From: Nonomuraea sp. NEAU-A123
GTDB lineage: Bacteria; Actinomycetota; Actinomycetes; Streptosporangiales; Streptosporangiaceae
DNA: 64,000 bases
Direction: 5' to 3'
Assembly (NCBI RefSeq): GCF_018603905.1
Contig: NZ_JAHFZZ010000002.1
Coordinates: forward strand, 496,001-560,000
In this document: piece by piece, positions 42,448 to 50,701 of the stretch
Layout of the letters: the number at the start of each line of letters is the position of its first letter
How positions within the stretch are numbered: position 1 is the first letter of the stretch
Program-made: the position numbers and the translations under genes
The notes under the pieces: model-generated
What the model saw: the letters and a program-made list of their open reading frames with translations, nothing else
Databases searched by the model: none
What the model was told of the DNA's origin: nothing

Positions 42448-43009
42448 CCGCCGCGACGATCACGTCCACCAGGCCCTCGACGACCTCCGCCCGATCCACC
42501 TCCGGATGCTCCAGCCACCAGTCACCCGTGGTCTGCACCATGCCGACGAAGGCGTGCCCGAGCACCTGGGCGCGTACCGGCTCCGGCACCACCCGCTCGG
42601 CGGCCAGCACCCCGCCCAGCTCCTCGCCGAGACTGCGCACGAGCGCGGTCATGTGGGAGCGCATCCGGGTGTCCTCGGCGCTGGCCCGGTGGAACAGGAA
42701 CCGGTAGAGGTTGAGGTTGGCCGAGATCAGGTCCAGGTAGACGGTGATCGTCGTCCTGGCCCGGCCGCGCAGGTCGGTCGCGACCTCGGCGAAGGCCGGG
42801 CGCAACTGGGCGATGACCGTGCGCACGTGGCGGTCGGCCAACGCTTCGTAGAGGCCGCTCTTGTCGCCGAAGTGACGGTAGAGGATCGGCTTGGTGATGC
42901 CGGCCTCGGCGGCGATCGCGGCCATGGACGCCTCGGGGCCCTCGCGCAGGATGACCCGGTCCGCCGCGTCCAGCAGCGCCCTGCGCCGATCCGGGTCCCG
43001 TCCGCTCAT
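42401..43009 (-). CDS. TetR-family transcriptional regulator
   Basis: 202 residues; helix-turn-helix at about 28-50 (MAAIAAEAGITKPILYRHFGDK), then a ligand-binding domain. Start overlaps the stop of an upstream membrane-protein gene (ATGA). Its 3' end overlaps the ABC permease, so the two transcripts are antisense there; it may regulate the exporter. Confidence 0.92.
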   Translation of the reverse strand: MSGRDPDRRRALLDAADRVILREGPEASMAAIAAEAGITKPILYRHFGDKSGLYEALADRHVRTVIAQLRPAFAEVATDLRGRARTTITVYLDLISANLNLYRFLFHRASAEDTRMRSHMTALVRSLGEELGGVLAAERVVPEPVRAQVLGHAFVGMVQTTGDWWLEHPEVDRAEVVEGLVDVIVAAVSHRSGRASHAAGRS

Positions 43010-43434
43010 CCGCCCAGGATAGATCGCCGGCTACGGGGCAGCAGCGCCGACAGCACCAGCAGGACGCCGATGACGGCGTACAGGCCGGTCACACCGGCCA
43101 GGGTGCCCGGCGGCTCACCGGCGGGCACCGCGAAGCTCGGCAGCCTGCCCGCCAGGTCCAGCGCCACGTCGAGGTCGAACGCGAACAGCGCGGCGACGGC
43201 GGTGAGCGGCAGCCCGCAGGCCAGCGCGGCCAGCGGCGACAGCCACGACCAGGCGGCCAGCAGCACCACGATGGCCGCCACCGCCGTCAGGTAGCCGAGG
43301 CCGACCGGCGCGGGCCGGAACGCGGCGTAGGCCGCCCGCAGGGCCCTGGCACCCGCCTCGGTCAGGTAGTACACGAGGGGAAGCGCGGCCAGGCCCGCCA
43401 CGACACCGATCAGATGACGCACCTCACGGGACAC
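43006..43434 (-). CDS. Small membrane protein of unknown function
   Basis: 142 residues from a GTG at 43434, with four membrane helices (LIGVVAGLAALPLVYYLTE; YLTAVAAIVVLLAAW; LAALACGLPLTAVAALFAF; VTGLYAVIGVLLVLSALL). I do not recognise a family. The frame is open to an ATG at 43479, so the start may be up to 15 codons earlier. It is coupled to the tetR gene downstream. Confidence 0.7.
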   Translation of the reverse strand: MSREVRHLIGVVAGLAALPLVYYLTEAGARALRAAYAAFRPAPVGLGYLTAVAAIVVLLAAWSWLSPLAALACGLPLTAVAALFAFDLDVALDLAGRLPSFAVPAGEPPGTLAGVTGLYAVIGVLLVLSALLPRSRRSILGG

Positions 43435-43533
43435 AGCAGCATCGTCCCCCGGCCGCCCGCCTCCCATGTCGGCCCGCACCGACTATTCCGCTGGAACGGC
43501 CGCGCGGCCTCTCCGGGAGTTAGGTTCGAAATC

Positions 43534-44220
43534 ATGACGATCTACCCCCATTCCGGCACCGGACCCGGCTCGATCACCCCCGACGGCTCCCCCGTCGAGT
43601 TCTACATGCTGTTAAGGCCCCGAGGGGAGGCGGAGATCGTCGGACAGGTGACACCGTCCGGCGGGTCCGTCCTGGAGCTGGGGTCGGGCGTCGGCCGGGT
43701 CACGCACGCGCTGCTGGAGCACGGCTTCGAGGTGGTGGCCGTGGACGAGTCGGCGGAGATGCTGGCCCGCATCAAGGGCGCGGAGACCGTGCTGTCCCGG
43801 ATCCAGGACCTGCGGCTCCACCGGCGCTTCGACGCGGTCATGCTGGCGTCGTTCCTGGTGCACACCTCCGACGAGGACGGCAGGCGGGCGCTGCTGTCCG
43901 CCTGCGCGCGGCACGTGGCACCCGGTGGGGCGGTGCTGATCGAGTGGACACCGCCCGAGACGCACGACGCTCAGCAGGTCGGCAGGGGCAGGACCGACGG
44001 CGACATCACCATCACGCTGGCGGCGCGGGAGGAGGTCGGGCCGGAGCTGTTCAGCGCGACCATGCGGTATGCGCACGGGGATCGGGTGTGGACACAGTCG
44101 TTCACCTCCCGGCGGCTCAGCGACGACGACCTCCGCGCCGCCCTCACCGAGGCCGGCCTCCATCTGGACCGCTTCCTCACCGACGACCGCAGGTGGGTGC
44201 TGGCCGTGCCCACCACATAG
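43534..44220 (+). CDS. Class I SAM-dependent methyltransferase
   Basis: 228 residues. The SAM motif VLELGSGVGRVTHALLEHG (about 45-63), acidic VVAVDES and motif post-I are intact, then the DAVMLASFLVHTS segment. The ATG at 43534 is the first with a sensible upstream context; a longer frame reaches 43414 but overlaps the divergent gene. Substrate unknown. Confidence 0.88.
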   Translation: MTIYPHSGTGPGSITPDGSPVEFYMLLRPRGEAEIVGQVTPSGGSVLELGSGVGRVTHALLEHGFEVVAVDESAEMLARIKGAETVLSRIQDLRLHRRFDAVMLASFLVHTSDEDGRRALLSACARHVAPGGAVLIEWTPPETHDAQQVGRGRTDGDITITLAAREEVGPELFSATMRYAHGDRVWTQSFTSRRLSDDDLRAALTEAGLHLDRFLTDDRRWVLAVPTT

Positions 44221-44512
44221 CCGGGCCGGGCCAAACGTCCGGCAAATTCTCGCAGGCGTTCCGGCAATTATCCGCGGCACCACGTTAAAGGTCTGACCAC
44301 GTTTATCGCCTCCGCGAGCACCATCCTGCTATTCTTCCTCCCTTTTCCGCTCAGAGCCGGTTTTCCGATGAAATTGCAACGGTATTCGATGACCTTGACA
44401 TGGGGTGGAGGCGGAGGTTGTCTGAAGTGTGCCTAGATTGCCGCAGGCCGGCACATTCTAGGACGCCAAAGGCCGGAGAAGATCGAGGGAGATCTCTGCG
44501 GAGGGGACGCCT

Positions 44513-44788
44513 ATGGCAACGTACGAGTATCGCTGCCCCGATTGCGGACGATTCGACGTGCACCTACCGATCGGAACCGCCACGGCGGTCGGCGAATGCC
44601 CCGCGTGTCACCGCCCATCCCCTCGAGTCTTCTCCTCGCCGTACCTCAGCCGGGTGCCCTCGGTGGTCGCTGCCGCGCTCACCCGCGAGGAGCGGAGCCG
44701 GGAAGTACCCGAGGTTGTCACGAGCACGCCTCCCAAGCGGCGCGCACAGCCGCCGCACCCGGCGCTGCCCCGCCTGCCTCGGTCTTGA
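44513..44788 (+). CDS. fmdB: FmdB-family zinc-ribbon protein
   Basis: 91 residues. Zinc ribbon: YEYRCPDCG and GECPACHRPSPR (Cys8, Cys11, Cys29, Cys32). FmdB-type proteins accompany formamidase genes and are proposed regulators. GAGGGG is 8 bases before the ATG. First gene of the formamide module. Confidence 0.88.
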   Translation: MATYEYRCPDCGRFDVHLPIGTATAVGECPACHRPSPRVFSSPYLSRVPSVVAAALTREERSREVPEVVTSTPPKRRAQPPHPALPRLPRS

Positions 44789-44810
44789 CCAACAGAATCA
44801 ACGCGGCCAC

Positions 44811-44836
44811 GTGCGTGTGAACCGATCACACACGCG
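44811..44836 (+). promoter_or_regulatory. Inverted repeat between fmdB and amiS
   Basis: GTGTGA-ACCGA-TCACAC (44815-44831), extended by a bulged GCG/CGC pairing. It may be a weak terminator or an operator; no U-tract follows. Confidence 0.3.
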
Positions 44837-44925
44837 GCTCCGCCGATCCGGACGCGGCGACCGTCACACGGGCCGTCCGGCGTGAATGATGCCGCCGCAC
44901 CACAACACCAGGAGGTGCGTCGCTC

Positions 44926-45585
44926 ATGGGAGCCGTCGGACTTCTCTACGTGGGCGCAGTGCTCTTCATCAACGGGATGATGCTGCTGAAGAAGATCGAT
45001 CCACGCGCGGCAGGCATCTTCAACCTCTTCGTCGGGAGCATGCAGGTGATCACGCCCACTGTGCTGATCATCACCAACCCCGGGAACGCGGCCCAGATCC
45101 TCGGCGCGTCCGGGATCTATCTGTTCGGTTTCACCTACCTGTACGTCGGGATCAACCTGCTGGGCGGTTTCGACTCCACGGGAGTCGGCTACTTCTCCCT
45201 GTTCGTGGCCATCATGGCCATCGGGTACGCGTACGCGAACTTCCAGCTCTTGGGCGATCCGGCGTTCGGGGTCATCTGGCTCTACTGGGGGTTCCTGTGG
45301 TTCCTCTTCTTTGTGCTGCTGGGTCTGAAACACGAGCAGATCACCAGGTACACGGGCTGGGTCACGGCGATCCAGGGATGGGTCACGGCGGCGATCCCCG
45401 CCTTCATGATCCTGACGGGGTACTGGCGGAACACGAACCTCATCGCCTTCATCCTCGCCGTGTTCGGCGTGGTGGTCTTCATCGGGCTGTGGCCGCTGAC
45501 ACGAGGGCGTGAACCCGCCGCCGCGGCCCCGAGCGATGAGACGGTGGGCGCCCGCGACCGGAGACATCGCCCTCGCTGGACCTGA
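44926..45585 (+). CDS. amiS: AmiS/UreI-family amide or urea channel
   Basis: 219 residues with six membrane helices, e.g. VGLLYVGAVLFINGMMLL and FGVIWLYWGFLWFLFFVLLG. AmiS/UreI proteins let short amides or urea cross the membrane. The last 35 residues are a charged tail outside the family core. Placed before the formamidase gene, it would supply its substrate. Confidence 0.92.
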   Translation: MGAVGLLYVGAVLFINGMMLLKKIDPRAAGIFNLFVGSMQVITPTVLIITNPGNAAQILGASGIYLFGFTYLYVGINLLGGFDSTGVGYFSLFVAIMAIGYAYANFQLLGDPAFGVIWLYWGFLWFLFFVLLGLKHEQITRYTGWVTAIQGWVTAAIPAFMILTGYWRNTNLIAFILAVFGVVVFIGLWPLTRGREPAAAAPSDETVGARDRRHRPRWT

Positions 45586-45667
45586 CGAGAAGGCCCGCGA
45601 CACCTGGAAGGAGGTGATCGATGCGCGCATCCCTTACGGCACCCGTATCCAAAGAAAGGCATTCATC

Positions 45668-46915
45668 ATGCCGAACGTCGTATTCAGCATCGATCAATCG
45701 ATGTCCATGCGCGACCAGAAAATCCCGGGACACAATCGATGGCACCCAGATATTCCGGTGGCCGACATGGTCCGCCCCGGAGATGAGTTCCGAGTCGAAT
45801 GCCGGGAATGGACCGACGCCCAGATAGGCAACAACGATTCCGCGAACGACGTACGGGACGTCGACCTGAGCGTCGCGCACGTGCTGAGCGGACCCATCGG
45901 GGTGGACGGGGCCGAGCCGGGCGATCTCCTGATCGTCGACATCCTCGACCTCGGCGCGGTTCCGCAGCAGATGGGGGAGGCACCAGGACAGGGCTGGGGG
46001 TACACCGGCGTGTTCGCCAAGGCGAACGGCGGCGGATTCCTGACCGACTACTTCCCCGACGCGTACAAGGCGATCTGGGACTTCCACGGCCAGGTGGCCA
46101 CATCCCGTCACCTGCCAGGTGTCCGGTTCACCGGCATCACCCACCCCGGGCTGTTCGGCACCGCGCCGTCGGCCGAGCTGCTCGCCTCCTGGAACCGCAG
46201 GGAGCAGGCGCTCATCGACACCGATCCGCAACGGGTCCCGCCGCTCGGCCTGCCACCGCTGGCCGACAACGCCATCGCCGGTACGGCAAGCGGCGAGGTG
46301 GCGCGGCGGGTCGCCGGCGAGGGCGCACGTACCGTACCGGCGCGGGAGAACGGCGGCAACCACGACATCAAGAACTTCACCCGCGGCGCCCGGGTCTTCT
46401 ACCCGGTCCTCGTGAAGGACGCGAAGCTTTCCGGAGGTGACCTGCACTTCAGTCAGGGCGACGGCGAGATTACCTTCTGCGGCGCGATCGAGATGGGCGG
46501 CTACATCGACTTCCACGTCGACCTCATCAAAGGCGGCATGGAGAAGTACGGTGTCACCACCAATCCGGTCTTCCTGCCCGGAAACGTCGAGCCACGCTAC
46601 TCCGAGTTTCTCTCGTTCATCGGGATCTCGGTCGACCACGACACCGACACCAACTACTACCTCGACGCGACGGTGGCCTACCGCAGGGCATGCCTCAACG
46701 CCGTCGAGTATCTCAAGAAGTGGGGCTACACCGGCGAACAGGCCTACCTGATCCTCGGCTCGGCCCCGATCGAAGGGCGAGTCAGCGGAATCGTCGACAT
46801 TCCCAACGCCTGCTGCTCGCTCTACCTGCCCACCGCGATCTTCGACTTCGACATACGTCCGAACGCCGAAGGACCAGTCAGGAAACAGCGCGGGCAGTGC
46901 GCCGTGACGAGCTGA
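45668..46915 (+). CDS. fmdA: Formamidase/acetamidase FmdA
   Basis: 415 residues, full length. Family signatures: HNRWHPDIP, RVECREWTDAQI, GDLLIVDILDLG, GGNHDIKNFTRG and FCGAIEMGG. FmdA hydrolyses formamide to formate and ammonia, a nitrogen-scavenging step. The ATG at 45668 has GAAAGG about 8 bases upstream; an earlier in-frame segment from 45509 shows no family similarity. It is third in the fmdB-amiS-fmdA set; regulation by a nitrogen regulator such as GlnR is plausible, but no clear site was found. Confidence 0.93.
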   Translation: MPNVVFSIDQSMSMRDQKIPGHNRWHPDIPVADMVRPGDEFRVECREWTDAQIGNNDSANDVRDVDLSVAHVLSGPIGVDGAEPGDLLIVDILDLGAVPQQMGEAPGQGWGYTGVFAKANGGGFLTDYFPDAYKAIWDFHGQVATSRHLPGVRFTGITHPGLFGTAPSAELLASWNRREQALIDTDPQRVPPLGLPPLADNAIAGTASGEVARRVAGEGARTVPARENGGNHDIKNFTRGARVFYPVLVKDAKLSGGDLHFSQGDGEITFCGAIEMGGYIDFHVDLIKGGMEKYGVTTNPVFLPGNVEPRYSEFLSFIGISVDHDTDTNYYLDATVAYRRACLNAVEYLKKWGYTGEQAYLILGSAPIEGRVSGIVDIPNACCSLYLPTAIFDFDIRPNAEGPVRKQRGQCAVTS

Positions 46916-47272
46916 CCGCCACCGCGAGCGGCGCCTGAAAACGAGAACGGCCACCGCGCACGCGGTGGCCGCGATCCACGGCGCAAACCCCTGCGGCGAT
47001 TAATATCTTGCCCTCTTTATCGCCAAGAGTCGTTTACTACGACAGAGGGCGATCCGGTCGACCAGCGCGCCTTCCACGCCGGGCTGAAGGCCGTTTCGAC
47101 ACGCCTCCCCCGGGCCGGTCAATCGCCGCCATCACTCTGCCAAGAGTCAACCCAGGGTGCCCAGCCCGAAAAATACGCAAACAACTGGCTATCATCACGT
47201 GTATTGGCAAACCCCGACGTGTCCACCGAAATGAATCAGGTGCGCGCGCCTGCCGCTTCGAAGGATTGATCA
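46916..47272. other. 357-bp intergenic region
   Basis: After the fmdA terminator the sequence is less GC-rich and shows no coding bias on either strand. GCCAAGAGTC occurs twice (near 47024 and 47139). It presumably holds the promoter of the Cys/His-rich orphan gene; no convincing -35/-10 pair was found. Confidence 0.5.
46949..46970. terminator. Terminator after fmdA
   Basis: GGCCACCGC and GCGGTGGCC form a perfect 9-bp stem with a four-base loop, 34 bases after the fmdA stop. Confidence 0.6.
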
Positions 47273-47701
47273 ATGAACAACGACGCCGTGTGGGTCCGAA
47301 GCGTGACCGGCATCCAATTGCACCACACCACCGACCTCCAGGACGCCAGCCGATTCCTGGGCAATGCGGTGATGGCGCTGCGGGCCGCGCACGTACGAAC
47401 CGGCGACGACAGGTACGTCGACCTCGCCGCCCAGCTCAAGACCATGGTGGCGGAGACGCGAACCCTGGAGACCCAGGCCCGGGACCGCATGCACGGGCTG
47501 CATTCGGCAGACCCTGAGCAGTTCGTCCGCTGCCGCGAAGGCGAAGAGCCGTGGCCCGACGAGATCCAGGCAGGATTCGTGCCGCGCCACACCTGCAATG
47601 ATCGGTGCCTGTATCACGACCACGACGTTCTCAACGCCATCATGCAGTGCATCTGCGGGCGCCCCCCGTGCCGGGCATGCGCCATCGCCGGCATGCCGTA
47701 A
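47273..47701 (+). CDS. Cys/His-rich hypothetical protein
   Basis: 142 residues, not recognised. The N-terminal 75 residues are helical. The C-terminal part has a metal-site-like cluster: Cys108-x3-Cys112, His115, His117, then Cys126-x-Cys128-x4-Cys133-x2-Cys136. That suggests one or two zinc sites or an Fe-S site. It stands alone between terminator-flanked DNA and a methyltransferase gene. ATG with ACGAAGGATTG upstream. Confidence 0.65.
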   Translation: MNNDAVWVRSVTGIQLHHTTDLQDASRFLGNAVMALRAAHVRTGDDRYVDLAAQLKTMVAETRTLETQARDRMHGLHSADPEQFVRCREGEEPWPDEIQAGFVPRHTCNDRCLYHDHDVLNAIMQCICGRPPCRACAIAGMP

Positions 47702-47776
47702 GGCGAATCGCCGTCATTTTGCCTGCCCCATAAGCGGCGGTGATTGAGCGCGCGTACGGCGGCGCCTAGATTCCCA

Positions 47777-48571
47777 ATGCTCTTTAGGAATCTCCTCTGG
47801 CGGTCCACCGTGAAACACAACCGTTCCAGTCTGGCCTACCAAGCCCGTTACGCGCTCACGCACCCGCACCGGGTCCTGCCGCATCTGCGCCGGCTGACCC
47901 GCGACACCTGGCTGCGGTTGCGCAACCCCGACCACGTCTCCTACTACCGAGCGGTCATGAAGTCCGACACCGCCTGCAGCCCCGAAGGTGCGGTCGGCTC
48001 GCACACGCACCGGCGCTGGCTGGCGCTCGGGCGCATGCAGTTCGACTATTTGAAGAAGCACGGCCTCAAGCCCGACTTCACGATGCTGGAGATCGGCTGC
48101 GGCAATCTGCGGGCCGGCCGCCTGTTCATCGACTACCTGGACACGGGCAACTACTACGGCATCGACATCTCGCCCGACATCCTCTTCGCCGCGCAGGAGA
48201 CGGTCGTCGCGAACGGCCTGCGCGAGAAGCTGCCGCGCCTGACCCCGGTCCGTGATCTGCGCTTCGCGTTCCTGCCCAACGGCCACTTCGACGTGGTGCA
48301 CGCCCACAGCGTCTTCTCGCACTCGCCGCTGAACGTCATCGAGGAGTGCTTCGCCCACGTCAGCCGCATCATGAAGCCGGACGGGTGGTTCGACTTCACC
48401 TTCGACCGCGCCGAGGGCAAGGAGCACCACGTGCTGCGCGAGGACTTCTACTACCGCACCGAGACCCTCGTAGCCCTGGCGGACCGGTACAGCCTGGACG
48501 CGACCTTCATGGACGACTGGGAACAGCTCCGGCACAAGCAGTCGAAGATCCGCATCACCAGGAGGTCGTAG
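47777..48571 (+). CDS. SAM-dependent methyltransferase
   Basis: 264 residues. Motif I reads MLEIGCGNLRAGRLFIDYL and is followed by YYGIDISPDIL; DVVHAHSVFSHS is the post-I/II region. The basic N-terminus (about 60 residues) precedes the fold. Resembles methyltransferases of glycan or small-molecule pathways. The start could be ATG 47777 or GTG 47810. Confidence 0.85.
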   Translation: MLFRNLLWRSTVKHNRSSLAYQARYALTHPHRVLPHLRRLTRDTWLRLRNPDHVSYYRAVMKSDTACSPEGAVGSHTHRRWLALGRMQFDYLKKHGLKPDFTMLEIGCGNLRAGRLFIDYLDTGNYYGIDISPDILFAAQETVVANGLREKLPRLTPVRDLRFAFLPNGHFDVVHAHSVFSHSPLNVIEECFAHVSRIMKPDGWFDFTFDRAEGKEHHVLREDFYYRTETLVALADRYSLDATFMDDWEQLRHKQSKIRITRRS

Positions 48572-48656
48572 GCGGCATCGCTCAGGCCCGCGCCCTTTAC
48601 AATGTAGATTACGTAGTACGTTATCCCGAAATTACTGGGAAATACTGGAACTCTTG

Positions 48657-48662
48657 CTACGC
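48657..48662 (+). promoter_or_regulatory. -10 box of a leaderless nuclease-helicase cassette transcript
   Basis: TACGCT followed by CGCGCC and the ATG at 48670 (7 bases after the box), the arrangement of leaderless actinomycete genes. The preceding 60 bases are AT-rich for this genome. No -35 box is convincing. Confidence 0.4.
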
Positions 48663-48669
48663 TCGCGCC

Positions 48670-49476
48670 ATGAGTGACCGGCTGGACGATCTCGAGAAGC
48701 GGATCGACGACCTCCGAGCCGGTGTGCGCAAAGCCATGCGGGTCAAGGACACGGCCACGGCCAGGACCCTGCGCGCCGAGCTCCGCGGCGTGGAGCGTAC
48801 GTGGGACGCCCTGGTGAGCGCGGGCCCGGCCAGTGACCCGGACCCCGAACCCGTGGCGCCGCGGCTGGTGACCGTGCGCCAGCAGGTGCATCAGGGCCTC
48901 ACCCTGCTGGGCGCCTGCGCGCAGCCGAGGCTGATCGTCGCCGTGGGCATCGCGTTCTGCGGCGGCACGCTGCGCAGCAACCAGCTCACCAGCCTGCGCC
49001 GCGACGAGGAACGCTCGTTCAAAGCCTCCCCGTACGGCAGGCCCTACTACTTATGCGCGGCGCTGACGGACCGCCTCTCCCCCGCCCGGGGCCTGCTGGC
49101 GGTCAGCACGTGGCCGCGGGCACAACGGATGGTGGGCCCGCTCAGCCCCCGCGTCGACTTCCTGACCTGCGCCATCGCGGTGGCCGGGCAGCTCGATCCC
49201 GATCACGCGGAGCTCGGGGATCTCCAGCCGGGGGCGGCGCGGCTGCTGTCCAGGATGGCGCGCAACATCCCCGGCGCCGCCGACGGCGATCTGGGGCCGC
49301 CCGACCCCGGCCGGGTGATCGAGGCGGCGCGGGCGGAGCTCGCGGTGCACGCCGAGCGCGACACGCACGACCGCGCTGAGCTGGCCGAACGCGCGGCATC
49401 ACAGCTGGGTGACGCCGCTGGGCTGTTCGGCGCCGCTACGCTGAGCACTGTCGCGAGGAAAAGGATCACCGGGTGA
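48670..49476 (+). CDS. Unknown protein heading a nuclease-helicase cassette
   Basis: 268 residues. An N-terminal coiled coil (MSDRLDDLEKRIDDLRAGV to about 50) precedes a domain whose HQGLTLLGACAQPRLI...TLRSNQLTSLRRDEERSF and PYYLCAALT segments look like a winged helix. A third helical part has no recognised features. There is no Shine-Dalgarno sequence but a -10 box just upstream. It is 124 bases before the Fe-S nuclease gene and probably in one transcript. It may be the DNA-binding or sensor component; that is inference. Confidence 0.7.
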   Translation: MSDRLDDLEKRIDDLRAGVRKAMRVKDTATARTLRAELRGVERTWDALVSAGPASDPDPEPVAPRLVTVRQQVHQGLTLLGACAQPRLIVAVGIAFCGGTLRSNQLTSLRRDEERSFKASPYGRPYYLCAALTDRLSPARGLLAVSTWPRAQRMVGPLSPRVDFLTCAIAVAGQLDPDHAELGDLQPGAARLLSRMARNIPGAADGDLGPPDPGRVIEAARAELAVHAERDTHDRAELAERAASQLGDAAGLFGAATLSTVARKRITG

Positions 49477-49600
49477 GAGCGATGGAGCAGCGGGCCGGCA
49501 CCGGCCGCTCACGCGCAACAGCGAGCGCGACGGCAAGCACGACGGCAAGCGCGACAGCGCGCACATCAAGTGAGCGCACCAGCGATACGAGAGGCGGCCG

Positions 49601-50701
49601 ATGAACCGGCTTGACGCGCTGCGAGGCACGACGCCACCGAAGCCGCACGACGCCCGCGCCATCGCCGCGCTCGCGGCGAACCCCGGCTGCTCGCGCAGAG
49701 CGCTCATGGACGGCGCCGGGATCGACAAGGACGCCGCGGCCCGGCATCTGGGCTTCCCCGCGCCGTTCGGCCAGTCGCCGTTCGCGATCACCCGCGGGAA
49801 CATGTTCGAGGCGCTGGTGAAGGCCGACGGATGCGCCGAGCTGCTGCGCATGCTGCGGGAGCAGCTCGGGCTGCCGATCGCCGAGGTGGCCTACCACGAC
49901 GTGGAGAACGTGGGCGCGCACCTGCGCCACGCCCACACCAGGGCGCTGTTCGACCGGGCGGTGACCGAGGGGCACGACGCGGGGACGGTCTACGACCATC
50001 CGCTGCTCAGCCTGGAGATCGCCGGGCACGCCGCCTACCTGGAGCCGGACGTGGTGGCCTTCCAGCTCGGCGGGCGCTTCCACATCGTGGAGATCAAGTC
50101 GTTCGCGGTGATCGACGGGCAGGCCGACCCGGCCGCGGTGGCCGCGGCGGCCCGGCAGGCGGCGGTGTACGTGCTGGCGCTGCGCCGGCTGCTCGGCGAG
50201 CTGGGCCACGACCCGCTGCGGGTCTCGCACGAGGTGGTGCTGGTCTGCCCGGAGAACTTCGCCAACCGGCCGGTCGCCACGCTGGTGGACGTACGCCCGC
50301 AGCTCGCCGTGCTGGAACGCCAGCTCGACCGGATGACGGGCCTCGACCGGCTGCTCGACGTGCTGCCCGAGGACCTCACGTTCGACCTGCTGCCGGACGA
50401 GGACGGGCTGCCGACCCGGTCGGCCGCCGAGCTGGCCGACGCGCTGCGCGGGGCCGACGCCCGGTACGCGCCCGACTGCCTGTCGACCTGCGACCTGTGC
50501 TTCTTCTGCCGCGACGAGGCCCGGCAGGAGGGCGCCTCCGACCTGCTGGGCCGCCACGTACGCGACGAGCTGGGCGGCGTCGCCTCCGTCGGCGAGGCGC
50601 TCGGGCTGGCCGACGGCTCCCGCGACCCGGCGCCGGGCCAGGAGGAGATCGCCCGGCTCCTGCGCAACGCCGAACGCCTGCGCAGAGAGTGCCTGACGTG
50701 A
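49601..50701 (+). CDS. Cas4/RecB-like PD-(D/E)XK nuclease with putative Fe-S cluster
   Basis: 366 residues. Nuclease core: RGNMFEALV (about 65-73), Asp150 in EPDVVAF, Glu164-x-Lys166 in VEIKSF, and Gln186/Tyr190 in RQAAVYVL, the order of the PD-(D/E)XK motifs. Four C-terminal cysteines (293, 297, 300, 303) and one N-terminal cysteine (30) resemble the 4Fe-4S arrangement of Cas4 and AddB. No cas genes or CRISPR arrays are near. GAGG 6 bases before the ATG. Its stop overlaps the GTG of the next gene, so the set is coupled. Predicted to degrade or process DNA with the helicase. Confidence 0.85.
   Translation: MNRLDALRGTTPPKPHDARAIAALAANPGCSRRALMDGAGIDKDAAARHLGFPAPFGQSPFAITRGNMFEALVKADGCAELLRMLREQLGLPIAEVAYHDVENVGAHLRHAHTRALFDRAVTEGHDAGTVYDHPLLSLEIAGHAAYLEPDVVAFQLGGRFHIVEIKSFAVIDGQADPAAVAAAARQAAVYVLALRRLLGELGHDPLRVSHEVVLVCPENFANRPVATLVDVRPQLAVLERQLDRMTGLDRLLDVLPEDLTFDLLPDEDGLPTRSAAELADALRGADARYAPDCLSTCDLCFFCRDEARQEGASDLLGRHVRDELGGVASVGEALGLADGSRDPAPGQEEIARLLRNAERLRRECLT

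Noticed and set aside
44395..44422. TTGACA followed 17 bases later by TTGTCT as an fmdB promoter
   Set aside because: The -35 box is perfect but the -10 lacks the conserved A and T positions, so I could not support it.
49510..49560. Short 12-bp GC-rich repetition before the nuclease gene
   Set aside because: Imperfect and only about three units; it does not stand out from codon-level bias in the region.
49601..50701. CRISPR-associated Cas4
   Set aside because: The nuclease is Cas4-like, but there is no CRISPR array and no cas1/cas2 gene in the window.
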